Part shown: positions 23,985-35,898 of the stretch, one piece after another
Position numbering within the stretch: position 1 is the stretch's first letter
How the letters are laid out: every line of letters starts with the position of its first letter
Origin: Chionis minor
Lineage: Eukaryota > Chordata > Aves > Charadriiformes > Chionididae
Direction of reading: 5' to 3'
Assembly (NCBI GenBank): GCA_013398295.1
Contig: VZSF01006828.1
Location: 1,195,855 to 1,259,854 of the forward strand
Length of the DNA stretch: 64,000 nt
Notes under the pieces: model-generated
Seen by the model: the letters and a program-made list of their open reading frames with translations, nothing else
Told to the model about the DNA's origin: nothing
Database searches by the model: none
Made by a program: the position numbers and the translations under genes

Positions 23985-24554
23985 GGCAGCGCCGCGCTCC
24001 GCGCAGCCCAGCGCAGCCCAGCCCGAGTGCGCGGCAGCGGCCGCCCCGCACCGCCCCCCCNGGACCGGCGGCTCCGAGCGCCGCGCTGCGCCCCAGCGCC
24101 GGCTGTCATCACTCCGCTTCAGAGTTAACGACCTCCCCGGGCCCTTGCCGGCGCTGGCTGCTGTCCCGCCTCGCTCGGGAGGGCAGCGCTCGGCCCGGCA
24201 GCGCGGGGCGCTCGTCGGGCTCCAGACCACGGGTGTCCATAAAAAACCTGAGCTCCAGAAGAGCGCGACGGGCTTTCCAAGCGCTGACAGGGCACGTGCT
24301 GGAGTTACAGCTCTGGGAACGCTGCAGCCTTTGCTGCGCGGGGGGCAAAGGCAGGGAGCAAACAGCCCGGATTCCTGCTGGGCTTCCGTTCCCCTCCTCA
24401 CGGAGAAGAGGGTTAGTCCACAACGAGGGGCAGCGTGCAGGAGGAACGTGGTCATGGGAAAGGGATTTGCAGGATGAGATGCCAGGCTGGGGCACAAGTA
24501 CCTGTTACACCTGCAGGGTCACGGTCCTCCCAGAGCTATTACGCCCAGGCCAGT

Positions 24555-24614
24555 GGGGCTGGGAGCCATGGGGCTGGGAGCTGTAGGGCTGGGAGCTGTG
24601 GGGCTGGGAGCCGT
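24555..24614 (+). repeat. 15-bp minisatellite, four units, G-rich
   Basis: Four near-identical 15-base units of the form GGGGCTGGGAGCYRT occupy 24555-24614, followed by a partial fifth. The regular GGG/GGGG runs on the plus strand fit a G-quadruplex-forming pattern. The repeat lies roughly 570 bases upstream of the PRICKLE2 start codon, at the outer edge of its promoter region. Confidence 0.88.
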
Positions 24615-27600
24615 GGGGCAGCCCACACGCCAGCCTGCTCTTGTCGGGGGTACGCTACGCTACCACGGGATCCCCAGGGCGTGCAGCCAGCCCGTACCCC
24701 TGGGGTCTGCAATCAAACAGCACATCTGGCGCACGGCGGAGCAGGACACACAGGGAGAAGGGAGAGCCGCAAACCGGCCTCGCGGAGCACAGGGGTCCGC
24801 AGAAACGCGTCCCCAGTGGGGAAGGAGCAGCTTCGCCATTAGCATTTCACAGCTTCACCCCGTGGTTGTGGTTGTTCGCAGATCCTGTCATCTCCTTCCC
24901 CTCCTTCCCTGCCTCTTTGTTCCTTTGCCTTGCTGCCTCGCAGCTGGTTAAAACCGTAACGCTTTGATAATTCTTTTTTCATTTAATCAGTTCTCGTTTT
25001 TGTCAATTTTTCACTTGTATCTTCCGCCCTAGGAGAGTGAAATGAGGCTGGGAGCTGTACGGTCGCCTTTTGAAGAGTCTCAGGCAAAAAGTTTCAGGGA
25101 GATTTTCACCCTTTCCTCCTGTAAATGTTGGGTTTTCTTAAAAAAAAAATAAAAATCAAAAAACCAGGGAATTTTATCATGGAGAAAATTTTCTTTTTCA
25201 ACGGGCTTTCTTCATGTCAGTGAGAAAATAATTGCCATCCCTCCCTGCTCTGTTTTTCTGCGGTTGCTATTTTTACCCTTCCAAAGCCCTCCATTGCTCC
25301 CTTCTGCCAAATTTCCTCATCATTTTCTTTCTCGGCTTCTCTCCCCGTTTCCAGCTCATACAGTGGTGCACAAATATGTTAGAAACTCTTGGGGGAGGAG
25401 GCGATCTCTTCAGATACACACGCATTTCATCACAGGGTGGGCAACTGGTTGCTGACTGGGGTTTGACCTGATGTTAAAACGTCCCTACCTATAAGCTGTG
25501 TCTAATATCAGATACAGTAATATCAGGGGTGCTGAGATACTGTTATCTCTACTGAAGGTCAACAGGATTTGAGGGAACGAGCATCGTGCAAGAGAGGGCC
25601 TGAAATTCTCCAGCATTTTTGGTGTCTTGCATAAGGTTCAGAATATTTAAAACCCCAATTAAAACAGCTGAAATAAAAGCATTATTGGATACAGGACTTA
25701 CAACAAGACTCGACGTGCTGTGGGAAATGCTTTAAAGGTGACCTGCAAATCCTTCTTAATTGCTTTGCTGTTGCAAGAGATGCTGTGTGCCCTCAATAAC
25801 AAGGCTGGTGAGGACAGCTGCTATGAGTCTAAAAGAGCAAAAGTAAGTCAAAGTTGGAGGGTAAATTCCTTGGAGGTGTGTCTGTGCTGAATCACAGCAC
25901 CAAGTCTTCTGATGAAGAGACTGGTCCTAAACAGCTTCTTAAAACAAGGCAGGTTGGTCCCCTCCCTCCATCCCAAGCTGTCCATGGGGCCACCAAACTC
26001 GCTTGCCGCCCTGTACAGCTTGTATCCTCCAGCCCCATTCCAGTAGGTCCTGCAGACAGTGGTGAGCGACTCCTCAATACACAGGCAAAAGGCAGGGAAG
26101 GCTTTGAGTGTCAGGACTTGTACTAGTGTGTTGGAAAGGAGAGGGAAGACGAGGGCTCAGCCTGGCAGTGCAGGAGGGGCAGGCAAGAGGAGTGCTCACT
26201 GCTTTTGCCCTGGCGTGGCTGGAGGGGGATCTGGGGAAATCACGTACACTCAGAGCCATGAAAATATTCAGGTACCAGAGACCCCAGTGGAGTCAGGTCC
26301 TTAGTGGCTCCTAGACATCTAAACATCTCCTGGGGACAGCAGTTTCCCTCTGGCCCAAGACATCCAGGACAAATGAAGTCAGGAGGACTCGATCCACATT
26401 TTAGGGATGCTCAGATGCTGAAGCTACATAAGGAAATGGCCAGGCCAGAACATCATCTCTGGGATGTATTTGGGAAAGGGAGGGGAGACATTATCTCACT
26501 GGCCTGAATGCTCCTCTCCTCATTCCTCCCCCAGAAAAGCTGCCAAGAGTAAAGATCTCTCAGGAAATAAACTCCCACTCCCTTGTTCTCACCATGTTCA
26601 AAGGGGATGATGCACACATCCTGGCATGGCTGGGCGGGCAGGGGACAGCAACGCAGCTCCAGCCCTATCTGCGCTACCACAAGAGGTATTTTCAAAAGGG
26701 TTTTTCACATTTTTGCTGTTATACACATGTAGATCATCCTCCCGAGAGGAGACAGACTCAGCGTGGAGGTGGGGGGTGTCAGATACTGCTGTCAAATAGG
26801 TTCAGAAACAGAGAGACATGGATAATATATGCCAGACAGTTTGTCTGACAAATTATTGTTTCTGCTGTCACTTAAATTGTTCCGAACGTCATCTTCCCCT
26901 CCCATGTCTGTTTCAACCAAACCTGCCTAGAGATGACACTTCTTCCAGCCCTCCTCATGACTAAACCTGTTTAAAACCTACTTTTCTCTGTTCGTGCACC
27001 ATGAGAGGGACCCCATTAACTTTTGAAGTTACAGATGGCGGAGAGGAGGGAAATGACAGAAATGTTCTTCTTTTCCTGCTCCCTGTTGTACCTGATATTA
27101 CAGAAATAATTATGATTAAAATCAGAGAGCTCAGGGAAAAGTAAAATAACAGTTCCTGCATTAGTTCCCGCTAATGGGGTAGGTGGTGCAGTGCCTGATG
27201 TGGGATCCATGTGGGAAAGCAGCCCTGGATGCAGGGCAGGGGCTGCAGTGGCTGCAGTGTACCCAGGCTGAGTTAGCCCTCGTGGCTCCGCGGGTCTTGT
27301 CACAAGCCCTGTGGCCATCGAAGTCCACCCTGCCCAATGTGCTGTGTCTCCTGCTCAGAGAAATACACTTCAAACAAATTCGGCCACTGGCAGCAGGAGG
27401 TGGAAAGAAGAAACCCATGTTTTGCTTGCCTGGTCCCAGGGTACGTGCCCAACCTCGCAGCTCTGCCGAGTCTCACCTTGTAGCGTGGCGCACCACTGCA
27501 TGTGGAGGAAAGGAGATGTCATTAGGGCCCTGCTCTCCTGGTGACCTCCATCCCTTTTGGGACACCAGCTTGAGCGACAGCAGCAGTGACGTCGCTTGTG

Positions 27601-30600
27601 TCCGGGCCCAGTGGACATTTCTCACCAGCCAGGAAGAGGAGCTGCAGGTGCACAGCAGTAGCTGCAACCAGGGGATGGGAAATATGGGGACAACTTGTGC
27701 CACCAAAGACCACAGAGTCTCTGCCTCCAGCTCTGGCCCAGCACTTCTGGATGGGAGTTAGCTGGCAGACACAACACATCTGTGAACGGAGCCAGGAAAG
27801 TTTGCTAGTCTTTCCGGGAATGTACCCCCAGCTCTTCTACCCTGCAAACCATGCCTCATGTTAGGAAACCACCTCCAAAATACCTGCAGAAAGCTCCTAG
27901 CATCCCTCCATCAGCTCTGACGCCCCCGTGCCTCCTATGGTCCAGCCCTGACTGTCAGCACTGGGGCAGCAGCACCACTGCAGAAAACGCTGCCGTAAGG
28001 CAGAAAGCAGCTCTGGTTTTGTCGCCTGGACCCCATATATTTCCCCCCTTTGCGATGTCAAGGTGAATTTGGCTATTACGGACCGAGTCAGTCCCCCAGC
28101 GGTTCCTCCTGCCAGCAGCCTGCGCAGGTGAATTACAGCTCAACATGATCCTGTCGCCATCTAGTACCCTGAAGGTAATAAACGTCTGACTGTTATTAGG
28201 CAGTTATTGTCTGAAGCCTTTCAACAACAAAAGGAGGCCTTAAAAAATGCCTCTAAGTGCCACAGCTGCCGAAGGAGTGTGTGAGGGACCAGGCGTCTAT
28301 TTTACTGCTCACTTCTTCCACCAAGCCTCCTCCTTCCTGGGTAAACGTGCCCTCATGAGGGTCTTTTAGGAGGGAAACAATTCAGCCTTTCCGCTCATTC
28401 CGGCTTCAAGATTTGCAATTACTGCAGGCAGAAAAGGCTGTGCACCAATTTGAGGTAGGGATATGGAATTTCAATCTGTGCTGTGCATAACAGGAACCCA
28501 GGCCGGGATGAATCATGCTATGTTACTTCGGTTTTAAATTTTTTTTGCACTGCGTAGGTTTTTCTAGGGCATATTCCATCAGGCACATACCAGTCGAATT
28601 CACTTTGAACATTTATTACACTGTTATTCTGCGGTACACACACTTCAGATGTCAGAAACAGTAACAAAGTGGGCTTAGCAACTTAACAAAACCCTTCCAT
28701 CATTTCTGCAGATCGCCATACATTTTCTGAGCGCTCTTTATCACAGCCGTTTGACTAATACTTTTTTGTTAGATTTGTCAGTTCTGAGGTATTTTGATTA
28801 AAGCCACACAGAGTAATTTCACCTTTTTTCCTTCATCAATACAGTAATTTGTAAATATCCCAGGATTATTTTTTTTTTGTCCTCCCACCCAGGAATGCAA
28901 ATGGCCATTATGTACTCCCCAAGGTATCTCCAAATAACCCTTCTCCTTTTAACCTTAGGATTTTATTGTGTTAGTTGCTAGGTAACTGAGTAAGATTTAT
29001 AGCCATCTATTGTTAATTTTGAAGGCAGTCTTCAATTTCCCTGTAAATAGCATTTGGGAGTTGGAGTCCACACCAATAAAAACTTGCAGCCTAGTCCCAC
29101 CCTGTGCCGAGGAGCACCTGCTACGGAACACAGAGCCAAGAGGATACATAAAGCTTATATTCCCTCCCTCTCCCCCCCAAAAAAAGGGCCCAATCCCTCT
29201 ATAACTGGGCAGGCTGAGCACTACCGGGGTGCTGGAGGGACCCCAGGCTCCCCCGGAATCTGCTGCAGCGATGTATTGGTGCTGGGATACAGGCTGTGCC
29301 GCATGCTGAGAGTATCCCGATTGCCGTCCCGCTCCCCTCCCTCCTGCTCCTCTTCCAGCCCTCACCTCATCCTTGCAGGCTGTTACCCATTCCCTGAAAT
29401 TATGGGGCTGCGTCTTCTTCCCAGAATTGGATTTCTTTGCTGTCAAGCTCCAGGCTCGCCAGGCACAGCCCTACCTCGCCTCCCTTTGAGGAGAGGTGGG
29501 TGGTAGATGGCCCCCGGTTCATGCGGTTCCTTAATCCCTCTCAATTTGAGGCTAAACAAAGCAATCAAGTGGGGCTCTGCCAATTTGCACAAAACGTCCT
29601 TGCGCTATAGCAACAAGTAATTTGCTACTATCCCTCCCTCGCTCCCTCGAGTTCTCCTGCGATCCAGCAGAATTATTTGCTTTGCACTGTAAATTCGCCC
29701 TCCTTCCATGCTACTTTTACTTTTCAGGACCATTCCTGAAGGTAAGAAAACCTAAAGCTATTTGGAGGAACTCACAGAAAGGCACGTGCCGGCAGCCAAG
29801 GCAGGAGGTGAGCTGTCGGGAATGAAGCCATCCTGCCCTCCGCTTGCAACGGCACTGGAAGCATCACAGATGTTGTTCCATCCCTCACATTAATCATGCA
29901 TTTGCCATCCCACTGGTGGAACGGTCTTTTTATTTTTTTTTTTTTTTTAAAGCTGCTTTATTGTCTCTTCTCATTGGGGGAAAAGAAAATAGCATTTTTC
30001 TTCCCCTTTCACAGGGTTGAAACCTGCTGGTAAATAGGGGAACGAGATACCTGAGAAAACCAGACTGCCGGTGGTTGTGGCAGGACGGTAGCTCAAGCAG
30101 AAGCAAGGTAGCTGCTTCAACATAAATTTCAGAAAACTATGTCTATGGGCCCTGAGATGCCACAAATATTTCTCCTCTGGACATGAATTTTTTCAGGTTT
30201 TACATTTGTGCTGTTTTCACCTGCTGAGATACCAGTTCTTTGGCCAAGGCAAACAGCCCAGGACCTATGTGCTGTCTAAAGCTTCCAATATTCCACACAT
30301 TTAGACTCTTGAAAGGCCCAGGACATTAGGAATGATCATACGGAAAAAAGCCATTAGTGACACCTGAATGCAAGTCATGTCTGGAAAGCTTCACGTACCA
30401 CTTGCACAACGTGGAGGAAAGCTGATGAAGAGGAGGATATTATCAGATTATCTCGGGCAGCTACAGAAGGCAGCCTCTCCTGGGGCGGGCGTGCAGCTCC
30501 CGGGGGTTATTCCAGGTGAGCTACGTACCAGCACAAGGCACACCCGCTGCCTTTTCCTCGTAGAGCAGGATGGAGCTGTCGATGTCGACAAGAGCTGTTG

Positions 30601-30699
30601 GAAGGACTTCAAGGCACCCACCTTGTGCGATGCAGTGAGTAGAATTTAGGAACATCTCTAAAAAATGTGTCTGAAGATATCTAAAGAGCAGCATCTCTA

Positions 30700-31088
30700 C
30701 ATTGGGCTCGTTTAGCCTGGGGAAAAAGAGGCTATGGGGAGACCTTATGACTCTCTACAACTGCCTGAGAGGATGGTGTAGAGAGGTGGGGTTAAGTCTG
30801 TTCTCCCAAGTAACGAGCTATAGGACAACAGGAAACAGCCGCAAGTTACACCAGAGGTTTGCATTGGATATTAGGAAAAATTCCTCCACCGAAAGGGTTA
30901 TCAGACATTGGAACAGGCTGCCAGGGAAGTGGTGGAATTGCCATCCCTGGAGGTATTTAAAACACGTGCAGCTGTGGTGCTGAGGGACATGGTTTAGTGG
31001 TAACTTGGCAGTGTTAGGTTAATGGTTGGACTTGATGATCTTAAAGGTCTCTTCCAACCAAAATGATTCGGAGATTCTATTCTATGAT
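30700..31088 (+). mobile_element. CR1-type LINE, truncated 3' end
   Basis: This is the terminal part of a chicken-repeat-1 retrotransposon in plus orientation. Recognisable landmarks in order are TTTAGCCTGGGGAAAAAGAGG, GGGGAGACCTTATGACTCTC, TCTACAACTGCCTGAGAGGA, GGAACAGGCTGCCAGGGAAGT, GTGGTGGAATTGCCATCCCTGGAGG, TTGGACTTGATGATCTTAAAGG and the 3'-terminal ATTCTATTCTATGATT. These are standard words of avian CR1 3' regions. The copy is truncated at its 5' end, as most CR1 copies are, and carries no reverse transcriptase. Scattered differences show it is not recent. It marks the sequence as bird or other sauropsid. Confidence 0.93.
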
Positions 31089-31752
31089 TTACCCCACCTG
31101 GATGGAGACAGAAGCTCGAGCAAGAGTCAGCAGAACACTCTGGTGTAACGCTCTTTGCTGAGGTTTCCTTAGATCACCTGTGCCCTTGATCCGGGTGGAT
31201 TGGCCCCCGAGACACCTGGCTTTGAAGAGACCTGGGCATCCCCTGGGAAGAGAGCGGTGGAGGAGAGAGGAAGACAGCAAAGCCTTCCAGCAGCTGAGCC
31301 CTGGCGCAGAGGGGAAAGAAGGCCACCGGCTTCTGCTCTGGCGAGGCCAGGCTCAGCCTCACTGCGTTATTCCCTGCTGCTGCCAGGAAGCAAACCTCCG
31401 CGGCAACTGCTGAACGACGCCTCCTTCCTGCAGCTTGGCCCGTGCCATATGCGGTTTGTTATTTCAGAGCTCAGCTATTTGCCGGTTCAGCTAACGCAGG
31501 TACATTTTGTCTGTAGCTGCATTTTCTCAAGTGGGGGCTAGACTGCCACCAGTGGGGACTGGTGAGGCGCCGGCCTCGGGGGGCAAGGGCACAGTTGGGT
31601 GCTCCCAACTCCACAAATCCAGCCCCTGCTCCAAAGGGCTGGTCAAACCCGAGACTTGCGGTTGAGACAACTTCGTCTGGGGAGCCCAAGCCATGCACGA
31701 GGCCAGAGCTCCAGCCTCTGGCAGCATCTGGTACCTGCTCGCATCCTTTGCT

Positions 31753-31776
31753 GCCGGCGGCTTTGCTCCCGCCGGC
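31753..31776 (+). other. GC-only inverted repeat
   Basis: GCCGGCGG (31753-31760) and CCGCCGGC (31769-31776) are perfect 8-bp arms around an 8-nt loop. No role is known to me. Confidence 0.7.
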
Positions 31777-34700
31777 CAGGGGGATTACGGAGGCATGGGA
31801 GCAAAAAAGCCCCCGCTCATATTTGCCAGTCATGAAGACCTTTACCTGCACACCTGCACGGCAGCTAACCTGAACACGTTTGCTCTTGCCATTTCGCAGG
31901 GAACCATCCCTGCCTTCCCTGCTGCCGTAAGTGGGAGCAATTAAAGCATTTCACAGCAAAAAACTCCTTTCTGCGTGGGGGTGGGGGACGGCAGGCTTTA
32001 AGCAGCGAGGAGCTTCAAAGAGAAAGGTCAGCAAGCCAGCGAGGATGGATTAGTAAAGGACAATGCAGCAAAGACCTGATTAATTTAATTGCTCATCTGA
32101 AATGTAGTCACAGATTAAAGAAGGATGAAGAAATCATAAGCATATGAATGGAGCCAAGTAATGATTTTAAGGGAGAAAATACGCAGAGCCCTGCCTCCCC
32201 TGCACCCTCTGCCCTGCATACAAAGGGGTTTGTGTTCAGGGATTACTCCAGACTTCTGGCTCTTCTCCTCCCTGTCTTCTCAGAGATGGAGACACCGACT
32301 ACCAACAAATGTTTAAGTAGCTGCAGCTTGATATCACTGCTGGCAGCTCAGACTGAGCGGGAGCGTTAAAGCTCAGCATGTGCCTGAGCCTGCGAGGAGC
32401 TGTAATGGGGAAACCATTTTGGCTCTTACCCTCCCAGCAGAAATGAGGTTTTCCTGGTGGAACCAGACTGGCGTGCATGGCCTCAGCCTCTTCACTTCAC
32501 AGCCAGCCTCTGCCTTGAAGGACCTGGCTCAGCTTCACAAAGGAGAAATGTATTTCCACCTTCCCTCGGCTTAAAATGGTACCTACGTCTGATCTCCCCT
32601 TACTTACAGTCAACAGATCATGTCTCCAAACACTTCAGAAATATTTCTGAACCAGAACCAGAGAAAGGCAGAAGTCATTTAACGGAAAATTTCACAGGTT
32701 TGTTGCGTTGTTTTTGTTTTTTTTTTAATTGTAACAAACAAACATAAAAAAAACCCCTAGGAGTAGAAAAAGCATATGGGTTAGGTCAAAACACTATTCT
32801 CTTCTTGTTTTAATTTTTAAAAAACTGTGCCTTATGTTTGCTAATATAAAATAGCTGAAAAATTAAGCTAACTTTGATGTGGAAACTCAGACTCTTCTGT
32901 GAAGGCCAAAAATAACTTCCTAGCATTCTTCACCCCTCTATTGCAAAGAGAGGTTAGAAACTTGTCAACTAAATCTGCTTCTGGAAGGCTACAATTTCAA
33001 TTGCCCGGATTACTCCATCTCAGGCAAAAATACTTGGAAAATACTGGAGTGAGACCGACAGGCACCACTTCTGGCCATCGGCTCCTTCCTCCTGCAGAAC
33101 GCAAGCTGGAGAGCTGCCGCCAGGAATTTGTACCACAAAGGGACTCATCCCCTCCCAGTAAATGACCACCAGCTACTAAGGTTAGCGACTTCTGGGGGAA
33201 CTCGAATGTATTTCTTAAAAAGACTTGATTGGAAGAGTTCTCGATCTGAAGAGTGCAAGTGATGGGAGAACTTACCACGTAGGCTGAGCTGCTTCAACTG
33301 TTAATGACTCCTGGGTTGGGTTGAATTTCTGTGCCTTTGCCTTTGCTGGGAGAACTGTCTCGCCTCAACGCTGTTCCTCTGGCAGGAATGTTTTCTCAAC
33401 GTCAGCCCTCAGTCGTCTGTTTGGGAAGAGGATTCGCGTTGGAAAGACCCACTAGACCAGGTCTGAATGCACCTCAGTGGAAAATTGTCTTTCAAGCCCA
33501 GACTGCCCTCCTTGGTCTTTTCTGCTTCTCCCCATTTTTCAGGAGAAAGACTATGCAGGAGAAGAAGGTTTTCTAGCATATGTCCTGATTTAACTTGATC
33601 TCCTTGAGATGTGAGTTTCCAACAGCCTTCAACAAAATGCATTTTATTTTTTTAGGGAGGAAAAAATGCCCATTATTGGGGCAGAAGAGAACATTGAAGA
33701 GATGAGGCAATCACCACTGCCTCTGGAGCAATTAATTAGTCCCAATATGCTGTACAAGAAGAAGAGCGCTGTAATTTTCACACGATAACCAGACCTGAGC
33801 ATCAAAAGTGTTAAAACGACCCTTTCATTATACAGGGCTGGAAAGTTCAATAGGATTCAGGAGCAGTGCACAGATCCCATGTTGCCTTAATTCCACAGCA
33901 GCCCACGTTTAATGTCTATGTAATCGTTTATTAAGGATAAATGACAGAAAAGAAAGACTCCTGTAAGACATTGGTCATTTAAATTAAGAATCAAGCTTTT
34001 GAAATACTGCATGTTCTGTTTTCTGCATGACTGTTTTAGACAGCACGAGAAAGGTATCCTCTCTCCTTTTGGATTAAAAACACAGAAGCTGAAAAGGCTG
34101 GAGCTGTCAGTACTAAGAGATCTGCTACGTTTTCTGAGACAAAGCAAGAGGAACATACAAGAGAGGAGAGAAAAATCCAACCTCTTCACCCTTACCTGCA
34201 GCCTCTGGGGCAGGGGTGATGTCAGACTCCGGCTGCAGTTTCTCACCTGGTTGACCTCCTGGGAGCCGGTCCCCATGTTTCCTTCCTTTTAACCCAAATT
34301 TCTTCTACCTGAATTTTCTTGTGTATTTGATACTGGTTTTTTAAACTTAGAAAATTTGATTTTTTTTTTCCCCCAGATTTCTTTAAATACCACTGCTAGC
34401 TGTGTGGACCTGATCCAGTATCCCAGCTCACCCTTCAAAAATGTCTCCAAAATGGGCTCCCTTATTGTCCGATGGCAAAGGATGGCACTGGTGTGTGGGT
34501 GGCAGCACCAGCTGGTCACCAGGCACGTCCTAGTAGCACACGGGGCACCTCTGAGATGTGCTCCTGTATGTTTTGTATCTTGGGACACTCCTCTCCCAGA
34601 TGGAAACTGGGGAGCATCAGTCCATCCGACTGGCAGGACACAAGTTGTGCCATGGCCGTTCTCCAAGACAGCCTCCCTGGTCCACAGCCTCCGACGCGGG

Positions 34701-35409
34701 CTTGGGGCAGGGCTCCATATAAGCAACGTTATTGCCTTCCCTCATTCCTTTTGCATGGCACAATCAAACAAGGAACCCAAAGCTTGGAAATAAACACCAG
34801 CACAGACAGGAATGTTTACCATTCAATGTATTATTCCCTTGTGTACAAAGTATTTTGCCTCTATAATAGCACACAGGTATTGAAATACGATGGCAAATGC
34901 AGAAAGACCGTACAGACATGTCTTACAGGTCTTTTCATTTCCTTTTGAGTATAAGCAGAAAGAAAAGAAACACTGTACAGGAAAGTGCTTGCAAAAAAAC
35001 CCCCAGTTTGTAGAAAAATAATGGCATTGATATACAAAACCCAGAGTTGTTTCCTGAACAAGAAATGTCTAATGTCTCTGGTCCTCAAAGTCAGTTCCTA
35101 TTTAATGAAGCCCATTAATGAACCACAGGATCAGTGCTCTATCATTTTTTTCCCTTATAGTTTGCTTAATATTTTTTTTTAGGTTTCTCTTGCTCTGTTA
35201 ATAGCTGCTAGAAAACTATATGGTAGAAATGAACGTGTACAGGTCAAAATAATATTTCTTTTTATAAATAGCCATTCACTTCATTAGAGAAAATATAATA
35301 AGCCTGTACTTCCTAAGCACCACTGTTTCTTTCTAAAGTTCATAGTGCAATTTTCCCTTTTCCCCTACAGAAGTTATACATAAGCAATTATCATTAAAAA
35401 AATCACTAT

Positions 35410-35500
35410 TCCATCACTACTCCTTTCCCCTTTCCCTTTTTCCTCTTTCTCTTTCCCTTTTCCCCTTTCCCTTTCTCCATTTTCTTCTCTTTCACCTTTG
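35410..35500 (+). repeat. Polypyrimidine tract, (CCCTTT)n-like
   Basis: About 90 bases are almost entirely C and T, built from TTTCCC and CCCTTT words with interruptions. It is a low-complexity intergenic tract. Confidence 0.85.
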
Positions 35501-35871
35501 AAATGGTATTTTTGGCATTTTCCTCATAATGGTAGAATTTATTAATTGTTAGGCATAGACACACAGCGTAGGTGAAAAAACAGCCTCTCGAAGATATGAT
35601 CATATCTACTTCTGCGCTATTAAGCCAAAACCCTCCAGATTATGAGTAAGAGTCTCGTTCTTCCCTCCAAGTCTGAATATTAATGAGAGCAGCAGAGGCA
35701 CACGCATTCAGAATAAGTGTAGAGCACCAGTTTTTGAGCTGCTGGACTGTGACACAGCCCCGCTCGCCCGCGACACGTCTCCCAGCTGACGCGAACGTGT
35801 CCAGCCCCGACTGTCAAGCCGACAGGTTTCGCTCTGAAGGCTGGACTACACACAGGCTATGACTCCAGGGA

Positions 35872-35898
35872 TCGGATCGTTTATCACTATCGATCCGA
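35872..35898 (+). other. Inverted repeat TCGGATCG/CGATCCGA
   Basis: Perfect 8-bp arms at 35872-35879 and 35891-35898 flank an 11-nt loop. Each arm holds two CpGs, which is uncommon in CpG-depleted intergenic vertebrate DNA. Confidence 0.75.

Larger units (their letters stand above)
23190..24260 (-). promoter_or_regulatory. PRICKLE2: CpG island and presumed promoter of PRICKLE2
   Basis: The block is very rich in C+G and CpG dinucleotides compared with the AT-rich DNA on either side, and it surrounds the first coding exon. The densest part, about 23930-24210, lies just upstream of and over the start codon, where the transcription start for a minus-strand gene would be expected. I see no convincing TATA box, as is normal for a CpG-island promoter. 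The start site cannot be placed without transcript data, and the sequencing gap lies inside the island, so its true extent is uncertain. Confidence 0.7.

Noticed and set aside
22838..24586. Very long open frames (up to 582 codons plus-strand, 338 minus-strand) over 22.8-24.6 kb
   Set aside because: They read through the N gap and through PRICKLE2 exon-intron boundaries. GC-rich DNA has few stop codons; only the short spliced minus-strand exons resemble a protein family.
31562..31944. Open frames in the GC-rich patch downstream of the CR1 copy
   Set aside because: No recognisable domain, several frames open at once, no splice signals tying them to a gene.
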